In this document: positions 1 to 9,064 of the stretch, in pieces | Numbering within the stretch: position 1 is the first letter of the stretch | Layout: each line of letters opens with the position of its first letter | Notes under the pieces: model-generated | Seen by the model: the letters and a program-made list of their open reading frames with translations, nothing else | What the model was told of the DNA's origin: nothing | Databases searched by the model: none | Program-made: the position numbers and the translations under genes | Source: Sphingomonas psychrotolerans | GTDB lineage: Bacteria; Pseudomonadota; Alphaproteobacteria; Sphingomonadales; Sphingomonadaceae | Assembly: GCF_002796605.1 (NCBI RefSeq) | Contig: NZ_CP024923.1 | Location: forward strand, 1,116,001 to 1,180,000 | Direction of reading: 5' to 3' | Length of the DNA: 64,000 bases

Positions 1-1235
1 GCGGCGGGCGTTCTCGTGGCCCCGCCACGCCGGATGAGGAGCACGCCAGGGCCCTCCTGCACCTGCCAGCCGCGCGCCTCGAGCGCGGCACGAAGGCCGC
101 CGATCGCACCGTCATAGCCGACCCGCATCACCGAAATGCCGCCCAGAGCGAGACTGGTCGTCACTGCTGATCGCACTCCCGGCACCCCACGCACCGCCGA
201 TTCGGACGCAGTGAGCGCGCCCGCGCTTGGCGTATCGACCTGCACGGTGAAGCTCGCGGTCGCGGTGCTGCTGGCGCTCGGCGTTGGCGTAGGGGTTGCC
301 TCGGCGGCGGCGGCCGCTTCGGCTGCAAGTTCCTCGGCGGTCTTCACCCGCGGCGGACGGACGGCAAGCAGCGCGTCGGGACGCAACAGGCCCGAAGCGA
401 GCGCCTTCTGATAGGCCTGATCGAGCCGCAGGATACCCGCATCGAGCAGAGCGTCCAGCGAATCGCCATTGTCGACTCGCAGCGCGAAGCTGGCGATCGG
501 GCGTTTGTCCGGCCCGTGATTGGCGGCAAACACGCCGACGATTGGCCCGCCCGGATATTCGCGGCGCAGCTGGACTTCGGCGACGAGCACGTCCGACGCA
601 CCATATTGGTCGAGCACGACGCGCCACCAGTTACGCCCGCGCCGCAGCGTCTGCCCGGCGTTGAGCAACATGGCGTCGGGGCCGGCGCCGCGCAGCCGGA
701 CATAATCGATCGTGCTGCCGCCGCTCCTGAAGCGGTTCCACGCCCGCGACCACGCGGTCTCGCGCTCGAACACCCGGCCGACGCCGCCCGAAAATTCGAG
801 CGGGACCAGCAGCATCGGCGCCGAGCGAGTCACTGCCGTCGAGACCCCCAGAATGGCGCCTGCCTTGTCGCGATCGAACAGCACGCCGAGCCGCGCAATG
901 TAACGCAACGGCCCGATCTGCTCACGCTCGACGACGATTCCGGTGACCAATGCGTCGAGCGCCGAATCGCTGAGCGTGGATTTCTTGCCGGTGAGCCGCT
1001 CGGACAGCATCTCCCAGCCCTTGCGCTGCGCGATCCGCCAGCCGCCTTGCCGCGCCGCGTCGGCATTCTTGCCGGTCACGTCGACCTGGACGCCCGAAAC
1101 CTCGAAGCTGCCCGAGGCGTCGATCGGCACCGCGCTGGCGCCGCCGCCCTCGCCTTGCGCCATCACCACGCCCGCCCCCGCAAGGGCGAGCGCGCCGGCA
1201 ATACCGATGGTGAGCGAAATCCGGGACAGCTGCAT
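1..1235 (-). CDS. DUF2066-like secreted protein with C-terminal HMA-like domain (3' end outside window)
   Basis: Reading leftward from ATG at 1235 there is an open frame to the window edge (about 411 codons), so the C-terminus is missing. The protein opens with a signal peptide ([20 protein letters not shown], cleavage near VMAQ). A DUF2066-like region follows, about residues 40-120, with [20 protein letters not shown] and LSERLTGK. After an Ala/Pro/Thr linker near residue 320 comes a compact region ending in [15 protein letters not shown]. That region resembles a heavy-metal-associated ferredoxin fold but has no CxxC in the part visible. DUF2066 has no established biochemical role, and an envelope location is inferred from the signal peptide. 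It diverges from purM across about 130 bp. Confidence 0.65.
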   Translation of the reverse strand, partial: MQLSRISLTIGIAGALALAGAGVVMAQGEGGGASAVPIDASGSFEVSGVQVDVTGKNADAARQGGWRIAQRKGWEMLSERLTGKKSTLSDSALDALVTGIVVEREQIGPLRYIARLGVLFDRDKAGAILGVSTAVTRSAPMLLVPLEFSGGVGRVFERETAWSRAWNRFRSGGSTIDYVRLRGAGPDAMLLNAGQTLRRGRNWWRVVLDQYGASDVLVAEVQLRREYPGGPIVGVFAANHGPDKRPIASFALRVDNGDSLDALLDAGILRLDQAYQKALASGLLRPDALLAVRPPRVKTAEELAAEAAAAAEATPTPTPSASSTATASFTVQVDTPSAGALTASESAVRGVPGVRSAVTTSLALGGISVMRVGYDGAIGGLRAALEARGWQVQEGPGVLLIRRGGATRTPA

Positions 1236-1363
1236 GCGGCGGCCCTTTTGGCGAAGCGGACGCGGAAATCCAAGCGGAAGTATCCCCACAGGGTACTTTC
1301 GTGCTTCGTCTCGGCCCTTCCGCCGGGGTGACGAAAGCGGAAGTCGGCGCTAAGCGGCTCCGC

Positions 1364-2458
1364 ATGAGCGAACCCAAAGGTTACACCTACGCCCAGGCGG
1401 GCGTCTCGATCGCGGCCGGCAATGCGCTGGTGCGCGCCATCGGCCCGCTGGCCAAATCCACCCGCCGTCCCGGCGCCGACGCCGCATTGGGCGGGTTCGG
1501 CGGCGTGTTCGACCTCAAGGCGGCAGGATTCACCGATCCGCTGCTCGTCGCCGCGAACGACGGCGTCGGCACCAAATTGAAGCTCGCGATCGAGCATGAC
1601 GCGCATGACGGCGTCGGGGTCGATCTCGTCGCGATGTGCGCCAACGATCTGATCGTTCAGGGCGCCGAGCCGTTGTTCTTCCTCGATTATTACGCCAGCG
1701 GCAAACTCGTGCCCGAGACTGCCGAGCGGGTGATCGCCTCGATCGCCGAGGGCTGTCGCCAGGCCGGCTGCGCACTGATCGGCGGGGAGACCGCCGAGAT
1801 GCCGGGCATGTATGCCGAGGGCGATTACGACCTCGCGGGCTTCTGCGTCGGCGCGGTCGAGCGCGACCAATTGCTCGACGGCAGCGCGATTCGCCCCGGC
1901 GACGTGCTGCTCGGATTGGCTTCGACCGGCATTCATTCCAACGGCTTCTCGCTCGTCCGTCGACTCGCCGCCGACAAGGGCTGGAAGCTCGACCGGCCGG
2001 CGGCATTTGATCAGGACGTCATTCTGCTCGACGCGCTGATGGCGCCGACGCGGATTTACGTCGCGAGCCTGCTCCCGCAGCTGCGCAAGGGCAATATCCG
2101 CGGCCTCGCCCACATCACCGGCGGTGGCCTGCTCGAAAATGTCCCGCGCGTGCTCCCCGAAAACTGCCACGCGCGGATCGACGCGGCCGCGTGGCCGCTT
2201 CCCCGGCTGATGGCGTTTCTGCAGGCGCAGGGGAATATCGAGCCCGAAGAGATGGCGCGCACTTTCAATTGCGGGATCGGCATGGTCGCCGCGGTGGCGG
2301 CGGAGAACGCGGAGGCGGTCGCTGCAGAGCTGGCCGAGGCCGGCGAAACGGTATTCCGCATCGGTACCGTCGAGGAAGGTCCGCGCGGCTGCACCGTGTT
2401 CGGCTCGACCGAGACATGGAGCGCGCGTGCCGACTGGAGCGCGACTCACAATGATTGA
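1364..2458 (+). CDS. purM: phosphoribosylformylglycinamidine cyclo-ligase (AIR synthetase)
   Basis: PurM makes aminoimidazole ribonucleotide from FGAM with ATP, the fifth step of de novo purine synthesis. The 364-residue length is normal. Recognisable segments are the N-terminal [17 protein letters not shown], the nucleotide-binding [50 protein letters not shown], and [16 protein letters not shown] near the middle. [15 protein letters not shown] and FNCGIGMV mark the C-terminal domain. I chose ATG 1364 because upstream in-frame starts add residues unlike the family. purN begins 21 bases downstream, so the two probably share a transcript. Confidence 0.97.
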   Translation: MSEPKGYTYAQAGVSIAAGNALVRAIGPLAKSTRRPGADAALGGFGGVFDLKAAGFTDPLLVAANDGVGTKLKLAIEHDAHDGVGVDLVAMCANDLIVQGAEPLFFLDYYASGKLVPETAERVIASIAEGCRQAGCALIGGETAEMPGMYAEGDYDLAGFCVGAVERDQLLDGSAIRPGDVLLGLASTGIHSNGFSLVRRLAADKGWKLDRPAAFDQDVILLDALMAPTRIYVASLLPQLRKGNIRGLAHITGGGLLENVPRVLPENCHARIDAAAWPLPRLMAFLQAQGNIEPEEMARTFNCGIGMVAAVAAENAEAVAAELAEAGETVFRIGTVEEGPRGCTVFGSTETWSARADWSATHND

Positions 2459-2479
2459 TGCTCCAATCGGGGTGGCGCG

Positions 2480-3052
2480 ATGACCGGACGCAAGAAGCTC
2501 GGCATCCTGATCTCCGGTCGCGGCTCCAACATGGCGTCGCTGGTCGAGGCCTCGCGCGCCGACGACTGCCCCTATCAGGTCATCCTCGTCGCCAGCGACA
2601 AGCCCGAAGCCGCCGGCCTTGCCTGGGCGCGTGCGCAAGGCGTCGCCACCTTCGCCCAATCGCCCAAGGGCATACCCAAGCCCGAATATGAGGCGAAGAT
2701 CGACGCCGCCCTGCGCGAGGCCGGCGCCGAATATATCGCGCTCGCTGGCTATATGCGCTTGCTGTCGGACGATTTCGTCGCGCGCTGGCGCGGCCGGATC
2801 GTCAACATCCACCCCTCGCTGCTGCCGAAATACAAGGGCCTCGACACCCACGCCCGCGCGTTGGCGATGGGCGACGCCGAGGCCGGCTGCTCGGTGCATA
2901 TCGTCACCGAGGAGCTCGACGGCGGCGAGATCCTCGGTCAGGCGCAGGTGCGGATCGAAGCGCGCGATACCGTGGAGACGCTCGCCGCGCGCGTGCTCGC
3001 CGAGGAACATCGCCTCTATCCCCGGGTTGTCGCGGAATGGCTGAACCGCTGA
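2480..3052 (+). CDS. purN: phosphoribosylglycinamide formyltransferase
   Basis: PurN transfers the formyl group of 10-formyl-THF to GAR, the third purine step. The 190-residue protein has the phosphate-binding start LISGRGSNM and the catalytic signature IVNIHPSLLPKYKG. Asn109 and His111 there, together with Asp147 in EELDGGEIL, match the N-H-D triad known from E. coli PurN. The ATG lies 21 bases after purM. Its 3' end overlaps the next gene by 16 bases. The purM-purN pairing is a common bacterial arrangement. Confidence 0.96.
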   Translation: MTGRKKLGILISGRGSNMASLVEASRADDCPYQVILVASDKPEAAGLAWARAQGVATFAQSPKGIPKPEYEAKIDAALREAGAEYIALAGYMRLLSDDFVARWRGRIVNIHPSLLPKYKGLDTHARALAMGDAEAGCSVHIVTEELDGGEILGQAQVRIEARDTVETLAARVLAEEHRLYPRVVAEWLNR

Positions 3053-3405
3053 TCCCGCTCGATCAGGTCCGCGCGCTCGCGCTCGACCTTCCCGAGACCG
3101 AGGAACGCGTCAGTCACGGCCAGCCGACCTTCTTCGTCGCCGGCAAGATGTTCGCCCAGTTCCGCCACGATCATCACGGCGACGGCCGCACCATCGTCGC
3201 GGTCAAGACCGCCGATGCCGACGAGGCGCGGATGCTGATCGAGGCGGCGCCCGAAAATTATTCGCGTGTCGCTTATTTCCAGGCCGAATGGGTCGGCCTC
3301 GCGATCGGCCGCGACGACACCGACTGGGCGCACGTCGGCGATCGCATCGCGCGTAGCTGGGAGCTCGCCGCGCCGCGCCGCCTGCTCGAAGCCGGCGGGC
3401 GCTGA
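3037..3405 (+). CDS. MmcQ/YjbR (DUF419) family protein
   Basis: This 122-residue protein has the YjbR/MmcQ layout: an early LPETEERVSHGQPTFFVAGKMFA segment, a central VAVKTADADEARMLIEA, and a late YFQAEWVGLAIGRDDTDW. Members adopt a CyaY-like alpha/beta fold and are annotated as putative DNA-binding proteins, but no firm cellular function is established. The start ATG lies inside the end of purN (16-base overlap), so it probably depends on the purMN transcript. Confidence 0.85.
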   Translation: MAEPLIPLDQVRALALDLPETEERVSHGQPTFFVAGKMFAQFRHDHHGDGRTIVAVKTADADEARMLIEAAPENYSRVAYFQAEWVGLAIGRDDTDWAHVGDRIARSWELAAPRRLLEAGGR

Positions 3406-3463
3406 AGGAACGCCCACCACGCCACCGAGTTCTCCCTCCGTCGGATCGAGAGGGAACGCCAAC

Positions 3464-3667
3464 ATGACTTCACCACAAGGCCCCGAAGCCAAGCCCGGCG
3501 TCGCCAGCGCCGAACAGGGCCTGGTATTGCTCGACGGTCCCGACGGCACCGCGGTATCGATGACTCCGGAAGCGGCCGAGGCCACCGGCCGCAGCCTGAT
3601 CGCCGCCGCCGAGGAGGCGCGCCAGACACATGGCAACCAGACCGATAGCGAAGCGCATCCGAGCTAA
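3464..3667 (+). CDS. small hypothetical protein (67 aa)
   Basis: ATG at 3464 is preceded by an AGGGAA Shine-Dalgarno-like stretch and opens a 67-residue acidic protein beginning MTSPQGPEAKPGVASAEQG. It has a LVLLDGPDGTAVSMTPEAAE core and a hydrophilic tail. No signal peptide, membrane segment or known domain is visible. It lies between YjbR and the endonuclease/phosphatase gene on the same strand. Codon use matches its neighbours, which favours a real gene. Function unknown. Confidence 0.55.
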   Translation: MTSPQGPEAKPGVASAEQGLVLLDGPDGTAVSMTPEAAEATGRSLIAAAEEARQTHGNQTDSEAHPS

Positions 3668-3709
3668 CCCCTTGCCCCGCCCCCATTGGCCCCGCGATAA
3701 GGGGCGCAG

Positions 3710-4405
3710 ATGATAAAAGTCGCCAGCTACAATATGCGCAAGTCGATCGGCACCGATCGCCGGCGCCGGCCCGAGCGCACGCTCCAGGTACTTTGCGAAG
3801 TGAACGCCGACGTGATCGCGCTGCAGGAGGCCGATCGGCGCTTCGGCATGCGCGAGGCGGTGCTCACCGGCCATCTGCTCGCCGAGCATGGCGACTGGAA
3901 GGCGATCCCCTTCGGCATGCGCGCACGCTCGATGGGCTGGCACGGCAATGCGCTGCTGGTGCGCAGGGACGCGGAGATCCTCAGTTGCGAGGCGCTCCAT
4001 CTGCCCGCGCTCGAGCCGCGCGGCGCGGTGATGGCCGAAGTCCGGGTACGCGGACAGGTGCTACGCATTGTCGGCATGCATCTCGATCTGTCGGGGCTGT
4101 GGCGTCGCCGCCAGGCGCATGCGATCATGGCCCATGTCGAATCGTGCGCCCGTCAATATCCCACCGTGCTGATGGGCGACCTCAACGAATGGACTCCGCA
4201 GAGCGGCTGCCTGCGCGACTTCGCCCAGCATTATCAGTTCGCTGCCACCGGCAAGAGCTTCCACGCCCGCCGGCCGATGGCGCGGCTCGATCGTATCATG
4301 GTCAGCCACGATCTCGTGATCGACGCCGCCGGCGTGCATGAAAGTCTGAATTCGCGCACCGCCTCCGATCATCTGCCGATCTGGGCGACGGTCCGGCCCG
4401 CCTGA
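3710..4405 (+). CDS. endonuclease/exonuclease/phosphatase (EEP) family protein
   Basis: The 231-residue protein carries the metal-dependent EEP catalytic set in order: SYNMR (Asn8), LQEAD (Glu40), MHLDL (His124), MGDLNEW (Asp157, Asn159) and SDHLPIW (Asp220, His221). The fold serves DNA repair nucleases, sphingomyelinases and phosphatases, and the substrate cannot be read from sequence. The gene overlaps the next one by ATGA (stop 4403-4405, start 4405). The partner is a patatin lipase, so a lipid or phosphodiester substrate is plausible, but that is inference. Confidence 0.88.
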   Translation: MIKVASYNMRKSIGTDRRRRPERTLQVLCEVNADVIALQEADRRFGMREAVLTGHLLAEHGDWKAIPFGMRARSMGWHGNALLVRRDAEILSCEALHLPALEPRGAVMAEVRVRGQVLRIVGMHLDLSGLWRRRQAHAIMAHVESCARQYPTVLMGDLNEWTPQSGCLRDFAQHYQFAATGKSFHARRPMARLDRIMVSHDLVIDAAGVHESLNSRTASDHLPIWATVRPA

Positions 4406-6693
4406 TGACCGCTACCCGCGACAAGGAGCTGCGGCTCGCGCTCGTCTGCTATGGCGGGATCAGCCTCGCCGTCTACATGCACGGAATCACCAAGGAGATC
4501 TGGCGGCTCGCCCGGGCAAGCTGTGCCGCGCGCGAGGGCGAGGACTGCAATGGCGTCTATCGCCTGTTGCTCGACGAGATCCGCGAAGCCTCGGGGATCA
4601 ACCTGCGCGTGCTGGTCGACATCCTCTCGGGCGCCAGCGCCGGCGGGATCAACGCAGTGTTCCTCGCCCAGGCGATCGCCACCGGCCAGTCGCTCGATCC
4701 GCTCACCGATCTGTGGATTCAGCACGCCGACGTCGAGGCATTGCTCGAGCCGCGGCAGGCACCATCGCATCGTTTCGCCAAGATCTGGGCGACGCCGATC
4801 GCGTGGATCGTCGCCAATCGCAGCAAGACGATCCACGAAACCGTCGATCCGATCGCGCGCGAGGAAGTCCGCCTCAAGCTCGAGCATTTCGTGCGCTCGC
4901 GCTGGTTTGAGCCACCGTTCGGGGGCAAACGCCTGCTCGGCATGCTGCTCGATGCCTTCGATGCGATGGCGGCGGGCCCGCGCTACAAGCGCCTGCTCCC
5001 GCAGGGGCAGCCGCTCGACCTGTTCGTAACCGTCACCGATTTCCGCGGCCACCCCGAGGAGCTCCGTCTCAATTCGCCGCCGCATGTGATCGAGACCGAG
5101 CACCGGCTGGTTTTCCACTTCAGCGATCACGGTGCCGAGGGGGCAGCGTTCGCCGATCCCGCCGGGCTGGCCTTCGCGGCGCGCGCGACGTCGAGCTTTC
5201 CCGGCGCCTTCCCCCCGGCGACGGTCGAGGAAATGGACAGTTTCCTAACCGAACGCGGTACCCCTTGGCCGGATCGCGACGAATTCCTCGAATCGGTGCT
5301 GCCGCAGCAATGGTCGGACAACCGCGCCGAGAAGGCAGTCCTGATCGACGGTTCGGTGCTCGCCAATGCGCCCTTCCGCCCTGCGATCGACGCACTGCGC
5401 GAGCGCCCGGCGCGTCGTCAGGTCGATCGTCGCTTCGTCTTCGTCGATCCCGCGCCCGGAGTGCGCTTCGATTTTTACGGCACGCCGCAGGAGACGCCCG
5501 GCTTCTTCCAGACGATCATCGGGGCACTTTCCGAATTGCCACGCGAGCAGCCGATCCGCGACAATCTCGAAGCGATCTCGGCGCGCTCCGACCGGATCGA
5601 GCGGATGCTGGCGATCGTCGCCGAGATCCGCACCGAAGTGGAGACACAAGTAGAATCGCTCTTCGGTTATACTTTGTGGCTCGATTACCCGACGCCCAAA
5701 CGGCTAGCCAGCTGGCGCCGCCGCGCACAGGTCGCCGCGGCCGCCAAGGCGGGATACGGCCACACCGCTTATGGATTGCTCAAGGTCGACGGCACGATCG
5801 ATCGCATCGCGCGGCTGCTCTACACGATCGGCGATCGCCACGTCCCCGAACGGCTGCGCGAAATCCGGGCGGCAGTCGCGCATGCGGTGCAGGCGCGCGG
5901 CGGCGATCGCTTCGGCGCCACCTTGTCCAACGGCGCCAGCCCGCAGACGCTCGAATTCCTGCGCGCGCACGATCTCGGCTTCCGTATCCGGCGACTCCGG
6001 TTGCTCGCGCGGCGGCTGACCGAAATCGATTTGCCGAGAACGCATGCCGAACTGCTGCCGATGCGCGAGGCGATCTACGAATCGCTCGCCGGCTATCTCG
6101 AGCTCAAGCGCACGGACACCTTTGCCGATCTCCGCGGCGCGGTGCGCGAAATGACCGGCGATGCCGGGCCGGTGCTCGATCTGGTCGCCGAGCGGATGCA
6201 ATTGAAGGCGCTCGATCAGGCGACCGACGCCCGGCTTTCGGTCGGGTTCAGCGCGCTGTCGAAGGATCTGCGCCGCCCGATGCTGCTCGCGCATCTCGGC
6301 TTCCCGTTCTTCGACATCGCCACTTTGCCTTTGCTCCAGGGGGAGGGCATGGACGAGTTCGATCCGATCCGCGTCGACCGCATCTCCCCCGACGACGCCA
6401 CCACCATCCGCACCGGCGGCGCCCACGCGACGCTCAAGGGCATCCAGTTCAACAGCTTCGGCGCCTTCTTCAGCCGCGCCTATCGCGAGAACGACTATCT
6501 CTGGGGCCGCCTCCACGGCGCCGACCGGCTGATCGACATCGTCCTGTCGGCCTTGCCGGTCGCGGATCGTCTATCCGAAGCGCGAGTGGCGGAGATCAAG
6601 CGCAACGCCTTCCACGCGATCCTCGACGAAGAGGAGGAACGGTTGAAGGCGATCCCGGGGCTGTTCGCGGAGCTGCGGACGGAGATCGGCTGA
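4405..6693 (+). CDS. patatin-like phospholipase family protein, large (DUF3376-type)
   Basis: This is a 762-residue protein with a patatin catalytic core: oxyanion-type CYGGISLAVYMHGITKE (residues 15-31), the nucleophile elbow LSGASAGGINAV with Ser78, and the dyad aspartate in LIDGSVLANAPF (Asp315). The additional 400 or so C-terminal residues are typical of the larger patatin-related family that carries DUF3376. Such enzymes hydrolyse acyl esters of phospholipids; the physiological substrate is unknown. No signal peptide is seen, so it is probably cytoplasmic or membrane-peripheral. It is translationally coupled to the upstream EEP gene. Confidence 0.9.
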   Translation: MTATRDKELRLALVCYGGISLAVYMHGITKEIWRLARASCAAREGEDCNGVYRLLLDEIREASGINLRVLVDILSGASAGGINAVFLAQAIATGQSLDPLTDLWIQHADVEALLEPRQAPSHRFAKIWATPIAWIVANRSKTIHETVDPIAREEVRLKLEHFVRSRWFEPPFGGKRLLGMLLDAFDAMAAGPRYKRLLPQGQPLDLFVTVTDFRGHPEELRLNSPPHVIETEHRLVFHFSDHGAEGAAFADPAGLAFAARATSSFPGAFPPATVEEMDSFLTERGTPWPDRDEFLESVLPQQWSDNRAEKAVLIDGSVLANAPFRPAIDALRERPARRQVDRRFVFVDPAPGVRFDFYGTPQETPGFFQTIIGALSELPREQPIRDNLEAISARSDRIERMLAIVAEIRTEVETQVESLFGYTLWLDYPTPKRLASWRRRAQVAAAAKAGYGHTAYGLLKVDGTIDRIARLLYTIGDRHVPERLREIRAAVAHAVQARGGDRFGATLSNGASPQTLEFLRAHDLGFRIRRLRLLARRLTEIDLPRTHAELLPMREAIYESLAGYLELKRTDTFADLRGAVREMTGDAGPVLDLVAERMQLKALDQATDARLSVGFSALSKDLRRPMLLAHLGFPFFDIATLPLLQGEGMDEFDPIRVDRISPDDATTIRTGGAHATLKGIQFNSFGAFFSRAYRENDYLWGRLHGADRLIDIVLSALPVADRLSEARVAEIKRNAFHAILDEEEERLKAIPGLFAELRTEIG

Positions 6694-6694
6694 A

Positions 6695-6718
6695 CTCCCT
6701 CTCCCATCGGAGAGGGAG
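6695..6718. repeat. CTCCCTCTCC palindrome (hairpin) after the patatin gene
   Basis: Arms 6695-6704 and 6709-6718 pair perfectly (10 bp) around a CATC loop, one base after the stop codon. There is no T-run. A hairpin with the same CTCCCTCTCC arm occurs upstream of folC (12809-12836), and a similar one follows eno. It may act as a transcript end or mRNA-stabilising hairpin, but also looks like a dispersed palindrome. Confidence 0.6.
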
Positions 6719-6778
6719 AGTTGGCAATGCCCGGCGCCCGGCCTAGTGTTGCTCCATTCTTATCAGGAAAGGGAAGGC

Positions 6779-7102
6779 ATGCGGTTTCTGAAGGTGCTGT
6801 TCTGGCTGTTGCTGGGCGGCCTCGTCGCGGCCTTTGTGATCTACAATGGCGACGAGCGCGTCGATATCCGCCTGTGGGGCGGGCTCGTCGCCGATTTCAG
6901 CCTGCCTTTGCTGCTGATCATCACTTTCCTGCTCGGTCTGCTGCCGGCGCTGGTCGCCTATCAGACCTTGCGTTGGCGCTCGCGCCAGCGGCTCGCCGGG
7001 CTCGAACGCGCGCTTGCCGATCTGCGCGCAGTGGCTCCCGAGCCCGCGGTTGCGATCGCCACTTTCCCCGCCCCGCCGCTGATCGCGGATCCGCAGTCAT
7101 GA
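6779..7102 (+). CDS. LapA domain-containing (DUF1049) inner membrane protein
   Basis: The 107-residue protein begins MRFLKVLFWLLLGGLVAAFV. It has two hydrophobic segments (about residues 4-24 and 40-62) separated by the NGDERVDIRLW loop typical of LapA/DUF1049 proteins, then a basic, probably helical cytoplasmic part (YQTLRWRSRQRLAGLERAL). In enterobacteria LapA works with LapB in regulating LPS synthesis through LpxC. That link may not apply here. The start at 6779 has a GGGAAGG-type ribosome site. It overlaps pyrF by ATGA. Confidence 0.82.
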   Translation: MRFLKVLFWLLLGGLVAAFVIYNGDERVDIRLWGGLVADFSLPLLLIITFLLGLLPALVAYQTLRWRSRQRLAGLERALADLRAVAPEPAVAIATFPAPPLIADPQS

Positions 7103-7773
7103 GCGCGCCGCTCTACGTCGCGCTGGACACGCCCGACATGGACCGCGCCAAGGCGATAGCGCAGCGCGTCCGCAATCATGTCGGCGGGATCAAGCTCGGG
7201 CTCGAATTCTTCATGGCCAATGGCCGCCACGGCGTGCGCGAGATGGCTGAGGTCGGGCTGCCGATCTTCCTCGATCTCAAATTCCACGACATCCCCAATA
7301 CTGTCGCCAAGGCGATCCAGGCATTGCGCCCGCTCGAGCCGGCGATCCTCACCGTTCACGCCGCCGGCGGCCGCGCGATGCTTGAGGACGCCAAGGCCGC
7401 GGCGCCGAGCGGCACCAAGGTCGTCGCCGTGACGATGCTCACCAGCCTCGACGATCGCGATCTCGTGTCGATCGGCCTCAGCCCCGATCCGCACGAACAG
7501 GTGGTGCGCCTCGCCGAGCTCGCCAAATCGGCGGGCGTCGACGGGATCGTCTGCTCGGGTGAGGAAGTCGCCGCAGCGAAAAAGGCCTGGCCGCACGGCT
7601 TCTTCGTCGTGCCCGGCGTGCGCCCCGCCAACGGCGTGATCGGCGATCAGAAGCGCGTCGTCACGCCGCGAGCGGCGCTCGATGCCGGCGCCTCGATCCT
7701 CGTCGTCGGCCGGCCGATCACCCAGGCCGAAGATCCGGATCAGGCGGCCCGCGACATCGAGGCGACCTTATAG
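7099..7773 (+). CDS. pyrF: orotidine-5'-phosphate decarboxylase
   Basis: PyrF converts OMP to UMP, the last step of de novo pyrimidine synthesis. This 224-residue form has the start YVALDTPDMDRA, the catalytic DLKFHDIPNTV motif (Asp-Lys-Asp array), LTVHAAGGRAML, and the phosphate-binding end VVPGVRPANGV with VVGRPIT. The start codon overlaps the lapA stop by four bases. LapA-pyrF pairing is common in Alphaproteobacteria. Confidence 0.97.
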   Translation: MSAPLYVALDTPDMDRAKAIAQRVRNHVGGIKLGLEFFMANGRHGVREMAEVGLPIFLDLKFHDIPNTVAKAIQALRPLEPAILTVHAAGGRAMLEDAKAAAPSGTKVVAVTMLTSLDDRDLVSIGLSPDPHEQVVRLAELAKSAGVDGIVCSGEEVAAAKKAWPHGFFVVPGVRPANGVIGDQKRVVTPRAALDAGASILVVGRPITQAEDPDQAARDIEATL

Positions 7774-7797
7774 CGGACGCATAACAGGAGGGGTAAA

Positions 7798-8487
7798 ATG
7801 GCGCGGATTGCAGGTTTCGGACTTTTTGCGCTGTTGCTCGCTTTATTCGGCCTTCCTGCCGCAACCCCGCAGTCCGCCAGCTTCGATTGTAGCAAGGCCA
7901 GCCATCCGCTCGAAAAGACGATCTGCGCCAGCCCGAAGCTCTCGAGGCTCGATGGCGAGGTCGCCACGCTCTATCGTGCGAGGCTAGCGTCGCTATTTGA
8001 TAAAGCGAGTTTCCGCGGCCAACAGCGTGACTGGCAGCAGGTCCTGCGCACCCGTTGCGCAAGGACGTGCGATCCGGCCGCAGTCGAGGCCGACTACACC
8101 CGTCAGGTTGCCGCGCTCCGCAACTTCACCGAAGAGGCTTGGGAAGCGAGCTACAAGACTGCCGATGTCGCGACGCTGGCGATCACCCATGTCGACGCCA
8201 ACCAGTTCGACTTCACCCTCGTCAGGGATCGCGAGGGCGAAATGCTCTGCAAGTTCCCGGCGAACGACAGCGAGGCCGGCGCAATTGCCACGCTCGCCTC
8301 GCCTGCCAGGGCGCGCTGGAGCGCAGGCGCCTGCAAGATCGACTTCCTCCTTACTCGCGACAGGACCGGCCATGTCACGCGGATCGACACCAACGCCTCG
8401 GCCGGCTGCAAGCATTATTGCAAAGGCAATTACGGGCTGAGCGACGCGTTCCTGCCCGCCAACAACTGGGTCGCTGCCAGCCAATAG
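7798..8487 (+). CDS. secreted LprI-like (DUF1311) domain protein
   Basis: A signal peptide (MARIAGFGLFALLLALFGLP, cleavage near residue 25) leads into FDCSKASHPLEKTICASPKL. The paired cysteines and the following LSRLDGEVATLYR are typical of the LprI N-terminal family. More cysteines (RTRCARTCD, GCKHYCKGNYG) suggest a disulfide-bonded periplasmic protein of 229 residues. Some LprI-type proteins inhibit lysozyme; whether this one does is unknown. It starts 24 bases after pyrF on the same strand. Confidence 0.75.
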   Translation: MARIAGFGLFALLLALFGLPAATPQSASFDCSKASHPLEKTICASPKLSRLDGEVATLYRARLASLFDKASFRGQQRDWQQVLRTRCARTCDPAAVEADYTRQVAALRNFTEEAWEASYKTADVATLAITHVDANQFDFTLVRDREGEMLCKFPANDSEAGAIATLASPARARWSAGACKIDFLLTRDRTGHVTRIDTNASAGCKHYCKGNYGLSDAFLPANNWVAASQ

Positions 8488-8535
8488 CCGCGCCGCTACT
8501 TGCCAAAAACGACGTCGCGTCAGAGATAGCGCGGC

Positions 8536-9048
8536 ATGCCTGAGATCGTGACCATTCGCGTCGCCACCCAAGAAGACCTGCCCGCGCTCCACCCGGTGAT
8601 CGAACGCGCCTATCGCGGGGAGACCGCGCGTCAGGGCTGGACCCACGAAGCCGATCTCCTCGAGGGACAGCGCACGGATCTGGAGACTCTCAAGGCGATC
8701 GCTGCCGATCCGGCGCAGTGCCTGCTGCTCGCCGAGCGGGACGGCGCCGTCATTGGATGCGTCAACCTCACCGACAAGGGCGACGGTCTCGCCTATCTCG
8801 GCCTGCTCTGCGTCGATCCGACGCTGCAGACGGGCGGCACGGGCAAGCAATTGCTTGCCGCGGCCGAGGCTTGCGCGCGGGAAGAACTCAGCGCCGATCG
8901 CATCGAAATGACCGTCATCGATGTGCGGCCTCGGCTGATCGCCTGGTACGAACGTCGCGGCTATGTCCAGACCGGCGAACGACGCGATTTCGTTTTCCCG
9001 GTCGATCCGCCTTTGTTCATGACGGTGCTGGTCAAGTCCCTCGCCTGA
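8536..9048 (+). CDS. GNAT family N-acetyltransferase
   Basis: The 170-residue protein matches the GNAT fold: beta-strand GCVNLTDKGDGLAYLGLLCV, the acetyl-CoA pyrophosphate loop TLQTGGTGKQLLAAAEA (about residues 95-111), and the late VRPRLIAWYERRGYVQTGE typical of motif B. GNAT enzymes move an acetyl group from acetyl-CoA to amines. The acceptor cannot be predicted. It precedes trpF by 16 bases on the same strand but shows no specific link to tryptophan synthesis. Confidence 0.88.
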   Translation: MPEIVTIRVATQEDLPALHPVIERAYRGETARQGWTHEADLLEGQRTDLETLKAIAADPAQCLLLAERDGAVIGCVNLTDKGDGLAYLGLLCVDPTLQTGGTGKQLLAAAEACAREELSADRIEMTVIDVRPRLIAWYERRGYVQTGERRDFVFPVDPPLFMTVLVKSLA

Positions 9049-9064
9049 GCGCTATGCGCGCGCC

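Noticed and set aside
1236..1363. Short GTATCCC/GGGTAC symmetry in the purM promoter region as a PurR site
   Set aside because: Too short and imperfect; PurR is not known as a regulator of purM in Alphaproteobacteria.
1163..3010. 615-codon open frame on the minus strand opposite purM/purN
   Set aside because: Antisense to two certain genes. It is low-complexity, rich in Gly/Ala/Arg/His, and its openness follows from high GC at third codon positions.
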